NCBI RefSeq assembly: GCF_014648875.1
Contig: NZ_BMRY01000006.1
Location: forward strand, 399,029 to 463,028
Direction: 5' to 3'
From: Streptomyces parvus
GTDB taxonomy: Bacteria > Actinomycetota > Actinomycetes > Streptomycetales > Streptomycetaceae
Length of the DNA: 64,000 nt
The position numbers were made by a program, and so were the translations under genes. The notes under the pieces were generated by a model. The model was not told where the DNA came from. It saw only the letters and a program-made list of their open reading frames with translations, and did not search any database. Below, piece after piece: positions 17,017-24,068 of the stretch; the stretch's first letter is position 1; each line of letters begins with the position of its first letter.

Positions 17017-18102
17017 TCAGCCGCGGATCGACCAGCCCCGTTCCTGGAGGGCCGCGCCGAGGACCGGGGCGGCGCTGGGCTCGACCATGATCTGGACGAG
17101 GCCCGCCTGCTGGCCGGTGGCGTGCTCGATGCGGACGTCCTCGATGTTGACCCCGGCCCGCCCGGCGTCGGCGAAGATCGCGGCCAGCTCGCCCGGCTTG
17201 TCGCCGATGAGGACGGCGACGGTCTCGTACGCGGTGGGGGCGGCGCCGTGCTTGCCGGGGACCCGGACGCGGCCGGCGTTGCCGCGCCGCAGGACGTCCT
17301 CGATGGCGTGGGTGCCGGCGCTCCGCTTCCCGGCGTCGGCGGAGTCGAGGCCGCGCAGCGCGGTCACGGTCTCCTCCAGGTCGGCGGCGACCCCGGCGAG
17401 GACGTCGGCGACCGGGCCGGGGTTGGCGGAGAGGATCTCCACCCACATCCGGGGGTCGGAGGCAGCGATCCGGGTGACGTCCCGGATGCCCTGGCCGCAC
17501 AGCCGTACGGCGGTCTCGTCGGCCTCCTCCAGCCGGGCGGCGACCATCGACGAGATCAGCTGCGGGGTGTGCGAGACGAGGGCGACGGCCCGGTCGTGGG
17601 CGTCGGCGTCCATGACGACGGGGACGGCCCGGCACAGGGCGACCAGCTCCAGCGCGAGGTTGAGCACCTCGGTGTCGGTGTCCCGGGTCGGGGTGAGCAC
17701 CCAGGGCCGCCCCTCGAAGAGGTCGGCGGTGGCGGCCAGCGGGCCGGACCGCTCCTTGCCGGCCATCGGATGCGTACCGATGTACGGGGTGAGGTCGAGG
17801 CCGAGCGCCTCCAGCTCGCGGCGCGGGCCGCCCTTGACGCTGGCGACGTCCAGGTAGCCGCGGGCCACCCCGTCGCGCATGGCGGTGGCGAGGACGGCGG
17901 CGGTGTGCGCGGGCGGCACGGCGACGACGGCGAGGTCGACCGGGCCGGCGGGCGGCTCCTCGGTTCCGGCGCCGAGCGCGGCGGCGGTGCGGGCCGACTC
18001 GGGGTCGTGGTCGACGAGGTGCACGTGGACGCCCCGGCCGGCCAGTGCGAGGGCGGCAGAGGTGCCGACGAGCCCGGTTCCGATGACGAGGGCGGTTCTC
18101 AC
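17017..18102 (-). CDS. tyrA: Prephenate dehydrogenase with ACT domain
   Basis: The 361-residue protein starts at GTG 18102, sharing 4 bp (GTGA) with the aroH stop. GTGLVGTS at residues 8-15 is the NAD-binding glycine-rich loop. GTHPMAGKERSGPLAAT carries the conserved prephenate dehydrogenase His and the AGKE block. Residues from about 290 form an ACT domain (VAVLIGDKPGELAAIFADAG) that usually binds tyrosine for feedback inhibition. The enzyme oxidatively decarboxylates prephenate to 4-hydroxyphenylpyruvate for tyrosine synthesis. Coupling to chorismate mutase puts two consecutive steps in one transcript. The 133 bp down to cmk holds an inverted repeat (16887-16894 / 16930-16937) and a 12-bp palindrome (16965-16976). 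Confidence 0.93.
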   Translation of the reverse strand: MRTALVIGTGLVGTSAALALAGRGVHVHLVDHDPESARTAAALGAGTEEPPAGPVDLAVVAVPPAHTAAVLATAMRDGVARGYLDVASVKGGPRRELEALGLDLTPYIGTHPMAGKERSGPLAATADLFEGRPWVLTPTRDTDTEVLNLALELVALCRAVPVVMDADAHDRAVALVSHTPQLISSMVAARLEEADETAVRLCGQGIRDVTRIAASDPRMWVEILSANPGPVADVLAGVAADLEETVTALRGLDSADAGKRSAGTHAIEDVLRRGNAGRVRVPGKHGAAPTAYETVAVLIGDKPGELAAIFADAGRAGVNIEDVRIEHATGQQAGLVQIMVEPSAAPVLGAALQERGWSIRG

Positions 18103-18461
18103 TGGGCGATGTCCTTGCGCAGGGTGGCGGTGGCGCCGAGGTAGACGTGGCTGATCTCGGCGCGCGCGAGGTAGGTCTCGACATGCACGAGGATACGGAC
18201 GACCCGGGGCATCGCCCCGTCGACGTCCAGCTCCTGGGCGCAGATCAGGGGTACGTCGACGATGCCGAGGCCGCGCGCGGCGGCGGCCGGGAAGTCGCTG
18301 TGCAGGTCCGGGGTGGCGGTGAACCAGATGCTGATCAGGTCGTCGGCGACGAGCTCGTTGCGTTCCAGGACGGCGGTCAGCAGCTCACCGACCCGCTCGT
18401 CCATGTGCCCGGCCTCGTCCCGCTCCAGCTGGACGGCGCCCCGGACCGCTCGTACCGCCAC
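18099..18461 (-). CDS. aroH: Chorismate mutase, AroH class
   Basis: A 120-residue protein starts at GTG 18461 behind GAGGAG. It opens MAVRAVRGAVQLERDE (the RGA(V/I)Q motif of AroH trimeric mutases) and contains LISIWFTATPDLHSDFPAAA, CAQELDVDGAMPRVVRILVH and the final YLGATATLRKDI. These match the Bacillus subtilis AroH fold, not the more common all-helical AroQ fold. It rearranges chorismate to prephenate, the substrate of the coupled tyrA product. Confidence 0.95.
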   Translation of the reverse strand: MAVRAVRGAVQLERDEAGHMDERVGELLTAVLERNELVADDLISIWFTATPDLHSDFPAAAARGLGIVDVPLICAQELDVDGAMPRVVRILVHVETYLARAEISHVYLGATATLRKDIAQ

Positions 18462-18713
18462 GTCGCACTCCTCGTTCTTCGCTGCTCTTCGGTGCCCGGG
18501 CCCGGCGCCTTCCGGCGCGGCCCGCTGCTCCCCTCAGCCTAGATCGGCCGCGCCGGACGTGATCACGGTGTTCCGTCCCTGAGACGGGCGGGCCCACGTC
18601 CGTCGGAGTCCCGTCCGCCACTCGGTCGGGGGCACGGTCCGCCCGGTTGCTTCGCCCGGGGGCCCGCCGCCGCCACGATGGCCCCACCCGCCGTCACCGA
18701 AGGAGAGCACCCC

Positions 18714-19151
18714 ATGAACGCACGGCTGAACGCACGGCGAAGGACGGTGCTGGCCGCGGGTGCGGCGGGCGCCGCCGCCCTGGCAACCGGCTGCGGATCC
18801 TCCGACGGGGACGGCGGCGAGGACGCGAGCCCGGCGCCGAGCGCGCCGGGGGACGCCACGGGCGGGGCGGAGCTGGCCCGGACCGGGGACATCCCGGTCG
18901 GCGGCGGCACCGTCTTCAAGGAGCAGAAGGTGGTGGTGACGCAGCCGACGGAGGGCGAGTTCAAGGCGTTCTCCGCCGTCTGCACCCATCAGAACTGTCT
19001 CGTCTCGACGGTGAGCGACGGCACCATCAACTGCCCGTGCCACGGCAGCAGGTTCAGCGTCACGGACGCGGCGGTCGAGGCCGGCCCGGCGACCCGGCCG
19101 CTGCCCGCCGAGCAGATCAGCGTCTCGGGCGGGGCGATCCGGCTGGGCTGA
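18714..19151 (+). CDS. Rieske (2Fe-2S) lipoprotein with Tat-like signal
   Basis: This 145-residue protein starts at ATG 18714 after AAGGAGAG. The N-terminus NARLNARRRTVLAAGAAG is a twin-arginine type signal ending in lipobox ATGC (Cys27), so it is probably exported folded with its cluster and lipid-anchored outside. After an acidic Gly/Ser linker, the Rieske domain carries CTHQNC and CPCHGS, whose two Cys and two His bind the 2Fe-2S cluster. Small solitary Rieske proteins of this type are common in streptomycetes; their electron partners are not established. It is divergent from aroH and unrelated in function to its neighbours. Confidence 0.9.
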   Translation: MNARLNARRRTVLAAGAAGAAALATGCGSSDGDGGEDASPAPSAPGDATGGAELARTGDIPVGGGTVFKEQKVVVTQPTEGEFKAFSAVCTHQNCLVSTVSDGTINCPCHGSRFSVTDAAVEAGPATRPLPAEQISVSGGAIRLG

Positions 19152-19206
19152 GGACGGACCGGAAATCCCGGGGCGCCACCGCCCGCTCCCCCGTACGCTC
19201 GCGGCC

Positions 19207-19905
19207 ATGATCAGCGCCCCCGGCGAAGCACTCGTACGCGACCACACGGTCTACGCCTGTGTGATGGGCTCGCGCGCCTTCGGACTGGCCACGCAGGACA
19301 GCGACACGGACCGGCGGGGTGTGTTCCTCGCGCCCACGGAGCTGTTCTGGCGGTTCGAGAAGCCGCCGACGCATGTCGAAGGACCCGCGCCGGAGCAGTT
19401 CTCCTGGGAGCTGGAGCGCTTCTGCGAGCTGGCGCTCCGGGCCAACCCGAATGTGCTGGAGTGCCTGCACTCCCCGCTGGTGGAGTCCGTGGACGACACC
19501 GGGCGGGAGCTGCTGGCGCTGCGCGGGGCGTTCCTGTCGCGGCTCGCCCACGGCACGTTCGTCCGGTACGCGCGGGGACAGCGGCGAAAGCTGGAGGCGG
19601 ACGTGCGGGTGCACGGCGCGCCGCGCTGGAAGCACGCGATGCATCTGCTGCGGCTGCTGGCGAGCAGCCGGGACCTGCTGCGTACGGGTGAGCTGCGCAT
19701 CGACGTGGGCGGTGCCCGGGACGAGCTGCTGGCGGTGAAGCGGGGCGAGGTGCCGTGGGCGGAGGTGGAGCGGCGGATGGACCGGCTCGGCGAGGAGAAC
19801 GACGAGGCGGTGGCCCGCTCGCCGCTGCCGCCCGGTCCGGACCGGGCGGCGGTGGAGGACTTCCTCGTGCGGACCCGGCGGGCCTCGGCGCGCCGAGGCC
19901 CCTGA
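19207..19905 (+). CDS. Nucleotidyltransferase-domain protein (YcgL-like)
   Basis: The 232-residue protein has a minimal nucleotidyltransferase (DNA polymerase beta-like) fold: YACVMGSRAFGLATQDSDTD supplies the GSxAxG...D-x-D pattern in which the Asp pair binds metal, followed by RRGVFLAPTELFW. The helical C-terminus (LERFCELALRANPNVLECLH, then WKHAMHLLRLL) is typical of stand-alone YcgL-type proteins. Such proteins are poorly characterised; some relatives belong to toxin-antitoxin (MNT/HEPN) systems, but no HEPN partner is adjacent. It follows the Rieske gene by 55 bp and converges on the SRPBCC gene with 5 bp between the stops. Confidence 0.78.
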   Translation: MISAPGEALVRDHTVYACVMGSRAFGLATQDSDTDRRGVFLAPTELFWRFEKPPTHVEGPAPEQFSWELERFCELALRANPNVLECLHSPLVESVDDTGRELLALRGAFLSRLAHGTFVRYARGQRRKLEADVRVHGAPRWKHAMHLLRLLASSRDLLRTGELRIDVGGARDELLAVKRGEVPWAEVERRMDRLGEENDEAVARSPLPPGPDRAAVEDFLVRTRRASARRGP

Positions 19906-19910
19906 GGGGC

Positions 19911-20354
19911 TCAGAGCGTCCGGGGACCGCCCGCCCCGGCCGTGAGCTCGGCCAGCTTCTGGAACTCGCCGAGGTCGTAGTTGGCCAGCGTGGAGTCGAG
20001 GTTGGTCAGCGCCCCGAGGCGCTCGATGAAGCCCTGGGGGTCGTACTCGATCTGCAGGGCGACGCGGCTCGACGTGTCGTCGAGCCGGTGGAAGGTGACC
20101 ACCCCCGCGTGGTGGACGCCTTCGACCGTCTTCCAGGCGATGCGGTCCTCGAGGATCACCTCGGTGAGTTCGGCGACGAAGTTCTTGTCCGCGCCGGGCA
20201 GCGAGAGCTGCCAGGCGAAACGCCGCTCGTCGATCGGATCGACGCGCTGGACGTGGCTCAGGAACCGAGGCCACTGGGTGACGTCGCTCCACAGGGACCA
20301 GGTGACGGCCACCGGGGCCTTGATGTCGACGGTCTCGACGAGTGAGGAGGACAC
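19911..20354 (-). CDS. SRPBCC (START-like) family protein
   Basis: I chose GTG 20354 (147 residues, beginning MSSSLVETVDIKAPVAVTW); GTG 20363 three codons upstream is also possible. The pattern VDIKAPVAVTWSLWSDVTQW, WPRFLSHVQRVDPID, then DRIAWKTVEGVHHAGVVTFH and SRVALQIEYDPQGFIERLG is that of coenzyme-Q-binding/START-like SRPBCC proteins, which fold around a hydrophobic cavity. The ligand is unknown. Similar single-domain proteins are often polyketide cyclases or stress proteins, but there is no biosynthetic context here. It lies 62 bp downstream of the NAD salvage operon and may be read with it. Confidence 0.82.
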   Translation of the reverse strand: MSSSLVETVDIKAPVAVTWSLWSDVTQWPRFLSHVQRVDPIDERRFAWQLSLPGADKNFVAELTEVILEDRIAWKTVEGVHHAGVVTFHRLDDTSSRVALQIEYDPQGFIERLGALTNLDSTLANYDLGEFQKLAELTAGAGGPRTL

Positions 20355-20416
20355 GGATACCACCAGGCCTTCGTACGGGAACGGGTTCCGCCCTCTCGTA
20401 CCCCCTCCCCCGCCGG

Positions 20417-21442
20417 TCAGGCATCCCAGAGCGCCGCGAGGGACAGCAGGTCGCTGCGGTACTCGATGCGCTCGGACCACTCCTTGGGCCAGGCCGCCGC
20501 GCCCAGGTGAGCCCCGGCCAGCGCTCCGGTCAGGCAGGCGATGGAGTCGGAGTCGCCCCGGGTGCAGGCGGCCCGGCGCAGGGCGGTGACGGGCTCCTCG
20601 GGGAAGAGCAGGAAGCAGTGCAGGGCGGTGGCGAGGGCTTCCTCGGCGATCCAGCCGTCGCCGGTCCGCTCGCACGGGTCGGTCTCCGGCGACGGGTCGC
20701 GCAGCGCGTCCCGGACGGTCTCCAGGGCCGTCAGGCACTCGTCCCAGCCGCGCTGGATGTACGCCTGCGGGGTGGCGTCGCCCGCGTGGCGCCAGAGGTC
20801 GCCGAGCCAGCGGGTGTGGTAGCGGCCCCGGTTGTCCAGGGCGTAGCTGCGCAGCTGACCGATCAGGCCCAGGGGTTCGGCACCCTGGGCGAGCAGGAAC
20901 ACCGCGCGGGCCAGCAGGTCGGAGGCGGCCAGGGCGGTGGGGTGGCCGTGGGTGAGGGCGGCCTGGAGCTGGGCGGCGCCGGCCCGCTGCTCCTCGCTGA
21001 GGCCGGGGACCAGGCCGACGGGGGCGACCCGCATGTTGGCGCCGCAGCCTTTGGAGTGCGTCTGGCTGGCCTGCTGCCAGATCCGGGTGCTCTCCAGCAG
21101 ACGGCAGGCGGTGAGGCAGGTGTTGCCGGGGGCCCGGTTGTTGTCCGGTGCGTGGTACCAGGCGATGAACTCGGCGCTGACCGGGCCCACCATCCGTTCC
21201 GGGGTGAGCAGCCCGCTGTCCATGGCGGTACGGATGCCGCGGCCCAGCGCGATCGTCATCTGGGTGTCGTCGGAGACGACGGCGGGCTCCAGCAGCGGCA
21301 TCCGCCGCCAGGGGCCGAACTTGGCGAGGATGGAGGGCACGTCGTTGAACTCGGTGGGGAAGCCGAGCGCGTCTCCGAGGGCGAGCCCGGTCAGGACGCC
21401 GGTCGCGGCCTGCTTGGTGAGGGGCGGGATGGCGAGAGTCAT
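20417..21442 (-). CDS. ADP-ribosylglycohydrolase (DraG family)
   Basis: This 341-residue protein starts at ATG 21442, overlapping the Nudix-regulator stop by 4 bp (ATGA). It opens PPLTKQAATGVLTGLALGDA (the conserved GxxxGDALG block). The dinuclear-metal motif is SDDTQ at 57-61, and the second metal block TRGDSDSIACLTGALAGA is near residue 294. Family members remove ADP-ribose from modified arginine or other acceptors, returning ADP-ribose. Being last in a pnuC-nadR-nrtR operon, it likely recycles ADP-ribose into the NAD pool or reverses ADP-ribosylation when NAD changes. The substrate protein is unknown. Confidence 0.88.
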   Translation of the reverse strand: MTLAIPPLTKQAATGVLTGLALGDALGFPTEFNDVPSILAKFGPWRRMPLLEPAVVSDDTQMTIALGRGIRTAMDSGLLTPERMVGPVSAEFIAWYHAPDNNRAPGNTCLTACRLLESTRIWQQASQTHSKGCGANMRVAPVGLVPGLSEEQRAGAAQLQAALTHGHPTALAASDLLARAVFLLAQGAEPLGLIGQLRSYALDNRGRYHTRWLGDLWRHAGDATPQAYIQRGWDECLTALETVRDALRDPSPETDPCERTGDGWIAEEALATALHCFLLFPEEPVTALRRAACTRGDSDSIACLTGALAGAHLGAAAWPKEWSERIEYRSDLLSLAALWDA

Positions 21443-22215
21443 CGGTCGTGTCCTTCCGTTGCGGAGGAGGAAGAGGAGGGGGAGGCATCCGTGCGCGGCG
21501 GGCGCAGGAGCGGCGGGTGCAGGGCGGTGGCGTCGCCCGCCCGGTAGAGGGCGGCGGGTTTGCCCCGGCCTCCGGTGCGGCGCGGCGGGCCGCCGACCGG
21601 CTGGACGAAGCCCGGCGCGCTCAGCACCTTGCGCCGGAAGTTGGGCCGGTCCAGCTCGACGCCCCAGACGGTCTCGTAGACCTGCTGGAGCTCGCCGAGG
21701 GTGAACTCGGCGGGGCAGAACGCGGTGGCCAGGCAGCTGTATTCGAGCTTGGCGCCGATCCGGTCGCGGGCGTCGGCGAGGATCGTGTCGTGGTCGAAGG
21801 CGAGGGGGCCCACGGCGTCCGCGTCCCACCACCGGGCGCTCGCCGCGTCGCCGCCGCCGCGCGGTTCGGGCAGGTCCGGCAGGAGGGCGGCGTAGGCGAC
21901 GGAGACGACCCGCATCCTCGGGTCGCGGTCCGGGCCGGTGTAGGTGCGCAGCTGCTCCAGGTGGAGGGCGCCGACAGTGCCGGGGCCGAGGCCGGTCTCC
22001 TCGGCCAGTTCGCGGCGGGCGGCGTCGTCCGCGGACTCACGGGGCAGCAGGAAGCCGCCCGGCAGCGCCCACCGCCCCCGGAAGGGCTCCTGGCCGCGTT
22101 CGACGAGCAGCACGTGCAGCCGGGCCTCGCGGACGGTGAAGACCGCGAGGTCGACGGTGACCGCGAACGGGGCGTAGGCGTGCGGGTCGTAGCCCTCGGG
22201 GGCGGGGGTGGTCAT
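21439..22215 (-). CDS. nrtR: Nudix-fold transcriptional regulator of NAD metabolism (NrtR type)
   Basis: The 258-residue protein starts at ATG 22215 within a 4-bp overlap with nadR. The N-terminal half is a Nudix domain with an intact box: G54-x5-E60-x7-R68-E69-L-x-E72-E73-x-G75-L. After residue 150 comes a winged-helix segment (FTLGELQQVYETVWGVELDR, then PNFRRKVLSAPGFV), the arrangement defining NrtR regulators, which bind ADP-ribose and repress NAD genes. An intact Nudix box suggests it may also hydrolyse ADP-ribose. It ends in a low-complexity Ser-rich tail. Its likely operator is the palindrome at 23963-23979 upstream of pnuC. Confidence 0.85.
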   Translation of the reverse strand: MTTPAPEGYDPHAYAPFAVTVDLAVFTVREARLHVLLVERGQEPFRGRWALPGGFLLPRESADDAARRELAEETGLGPGTVGALHLEQLRTYTGPDRDPRMRVVSVAYAALLPDLPEPRGGGDAASARWWDADAVGPLAFDHDTILADARDRIGAKLEYSCLATAFCPAEFTLGELQQVYETVWGVELDRPNFRRKVLSAPGFVQPVGGPPRRTGGRGKPAALYRAGDATALHPPLLRPPRTDASPSSSSSATEGHDR

Positions 22216-23291
22216 CGTTTCTCCGGGAGGGGCGCGGCGAAGTCCCAGCCGGTGGCGAGGAGTCCGTCGACGGCGGCGACGGCGGCGGCGAGCCGCGTCT
22301 CGGGCGGGCCGGTCATCTCGATGAACCGGCGTCCGGTGCGGGTGAGTTCGGCGCGGAAGCGGTCGGTCATCCAGGGGCGCAGCTCCTCGCCGTCGCGCAG
22401 CCCGTCGTCCTCGAAGGCGACGCCCTCGTGGTCGGTGAGCAGCCACAGGTGGTGGTCGGCCCGGTCGGCGATCTCCTCGACGAGGGGGTTGCGGCCGCCG
22501 ACGTACCGCTCGTGCCAGACGGTGGTGGCGAAGGAGTCGGTGTCGCAGAACAGCACCGGGGATCCGGCCCGGGCGGCGGCCTCCTCGCGCTCGTTCTGGG
22601 TCCGTGCGATGAGCGGGAAGTCGTCGGTGGTGAAGGTGACGTCCTCCCAGGCGGCCCCGGGCCACCGTCCGCGCAGGCCGGCGAGCTTGTCCTCGCTGTA
22701 CTCGCGCCCGTACTCGGCGACGTACCCCGTACGCGCCCACACCCCGCCGCGCGCCCGGTAGTGGGCGGCGAGCGCCCGGGCGAGGGTGGTGGTGCCGGTG
22801 GACTCCGCGCCGAGGACGACGACGCGGCGGGCGAGGCCGGCCCGTACGGGCGGCTGGAGGAAGTCCCAGCAGCCGACGGGGTCCTTGCGGACGGCGGTGC
22901 CGGAGACCGGGAAGAGGGTGCGGTCGGGGTCGACGAGCACGGACGCGGCACCGAAGCGGCGGCCCAGTTCCTCCCCGTACGCCTCCGAGGTGAAGACCGC
23001 GTCCACGCGCTCGGGCACGGCGGCCCTGAAGACGGCCATGTGCGCGTCCCAGACCGCCGGGTCGTTGACGTCCATGTGCGTGTCGTCGACCGCGCCGACC
23101 ACCGTGACATCCGGGTGGATCTCGCGCATCCAGGCGACCCGGTCCGCGAGCGGGACGGACTCCACGGAGGCCGCGCAGACCAGCACGGTCAGCCGTTCGC
23201 AGCGGTCCCGGGCGGTCCGGACGAGGTGGTGGTGCCCGGCGTGCGGCGGGTAGAACTTGCCGAGGACCAGGCCGTGTCCGTAGCGCGTCAT
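22212..23291 (-). CDS. nadR: NadR-like bifunctional NMN adenylyltransferase / ribosylnicotinamide kinase
   Basis: The 359-residue protein starts at ATG 23291, overlapping the pnuC stop by 4 bp. GLVLGKFYPPHAGHHHLVRT holds the nucleotidyltransferase HxGH motif (residues 17-20), and VSGTAVRKDPVGCWDFL is the matching SxTxxR block. After residue 155 a P-loop-like kinase domain follows, but the loop reads GAESTGTTT (161-169), with Thr where a Walker A Lys is expected. The closing sequence FIEMTGPPETRLAAAVAAVD matches NadR. With PnuC it should phosphorylate imported nicotinamide riboside and adenylate it to NAD. There is no N-terminal HTH as in E. coli NadR; regulation is by the adjacent nrtR. Confidence 0.85.
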   Translation of the reverse strand: MTRYGHGLVLGKFYPPHAGHHHLVRTARDRCERLTVLVCAASVESVPLADRVAWMREIHPDVTVVGAVDDTHMDVNDPAVWDAHMAVFRAAVPERVDAVFTSEAYGEELGRRFGAASVLVDPDRTLFPVSGTAVRKDPVGCWDFLQPPVRAGLARRVVVLGAESTGTTTLARALAAHYRARGGVWARTGYVAEYGREYSEDKLAGLRGRWPGAAWEDVTFTTDDFPLIARTQNEREEAAARAGSPVLFCDTDSFATTVWHERYVGGRNPLVEEIADRADHHLWLLTDHEGVAFEDDGLRDGEELRPWMTDRFRAELTRTGRRFIEMTGPPETRLAAAVAAVDGLLATGWDFAAPLPEKR

Positions 23292-23944
23292 ACGGCGGCC
23301 ACCTCCGGGGTCCGGGCCTCGCGTGCGGTCACGTCGCGGTGCCAGTTGCGCAGGCCGACGACGCAGAGCGCGAGGAACCCGGCGTACAGCAGCGAGGTCA
23401 GATACAGCCCCTTGTGGGCGTAGAGCGGGATGTAGACCACGTCGGCGGCGATCCACAGCCACCAGGACTCCAGCCGCTTCCGGCACTGCCCGTACGTCGC
23501 CATCAGCGACAGGGACGTCGTCAGGGCGTCCCAGAACGGGACGGTGGAGTCGGTGGCCCGGGACAGCAGCAGCGTGATCGCGGCGGTCCCCACCACCCCC
23601 GCCGCGAGCAGCCAGGCCCATTCGGTGCGGGTCGTCCTGCGCACCGGCAGGACCGAGGTCCCTGGTCCACCCCCGTGGGTCCAGGTCCACCAGCCGTACG
23701 CGGCGAGGGTGATGAAGACGATCTGGAGACCGGCGTCGGCGTACAGACCGGCCTGGGTGAACAGCAGGATGAAGAAGAGGTTGTTGGCGATGCCGATCGG
23801 CCAGTTGGCGATGTGCTGGCGGGCCACGAGCCAGACGCAGAGCGCCCCGCTGCCGAAGCCCAGCACCTCGGTCCAGCTGACCGGGGTGTCCAGGACCGTC
23901 ACCAGGGGCTGTTGCAGGGGATCGAGTATGTCCGCGAGGCTCAC
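23288..23944 (-). CDS. pnuC: PnuC nicotinamide riboside/mononucleotide transporter
   Basis: The 218-residue membrane protein starts at GTG 23944 behind AAGGAGG. It shows the PnuC pattern of about seven hydrophobic segments: TEVLGFGSGALCVWLVARQ, NIANWPIGIANNLFF-like segment around residue 45-60, YADAGLQIVFITLAAYGWW (the conserved WxxW region), and ESWWLWIAADVVYIPLY near the C-terminus. PnuC proteins move nicotinamide riboside by facilitated diffusion, trapped inside by phosphorylation by NadR, encoded next. It is first in a four-gene operon in which every junction is a 4-bp ATGA overlap. Confidence 0.92.
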   Translation of the reverse strand: MSLADILDPLQQPLVTVLDTPVSWTEVLGFGSGALCVWLVARQHIANWPIGIANNLFFILLFTQAGLYADAGLQIVFITLAAYGWWTWTHGGGPGTSVLPVRRTTRTEWAWLLAAGVVGTAAITLLLSRATDSTVPFWDALTTSLSLMATYGQCRKRLESWWLWIAADVVYIPLYAHKGLYLTSLLYAGFLALCVVGLRNWHRDVTAREARTPEVAAV

Positions 23945-23962
23945 GGGCCCGCCTCCTTCTTA

Positions 23963-23979
23963 ATAGTCACTCTGACTAT
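23963..23979. promoter_or_regulatory. Palindromic operator over the -10 of the pnuC operon (probable NrtR site)
   Basis: ATAGTCA-CTC-TGACTAT is a perfect 7-3-7 inverted repeat in a markedly AT-rich patch, 19-35 bp upstream of the pnuC start. On the minus strand its right arm reads as TATAGT, a good -10, so a protein bound here would block the promoter. The assignment to NrtR is by proximity and by the usual palindromic nature of NrtR sites. Confidence 0.7.
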
Positions 23980-24001
23980 AAAGGGTGGGCGGGGGCAGCA
24001 A

Positions 24002-24058
24002 AAGGCCCGCGGCCGGTTCTGTTCGAACTTTCCGAACGGGATACCGGCCGCGGGCCTT
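24002..24058 (-). terminator. Terminator after the pseudouridine synthase gene
   Basis: A perfect 16-bp stem (AAGGCCCGCGGCCGGT, 24002-24017, with its complement at 24043-24058) encloses a smaller GTTCG/CGAAC stem. It lies just after the rRNA pseudouridine synthase stop and just upstream of the pnuC promoter, separating the two operons. Confidence 0.82.
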
Positions 24059-24068
24059 GGTGAAGCTC

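Noticed and set aside
19207..19905. Nucleotidyltransferase as the antitoxin of an MNT/HEPN pair
   Set aside because: No HEPN-type gene is adjacent, and the Rieske and SRPBCC neighbours are unrelated.
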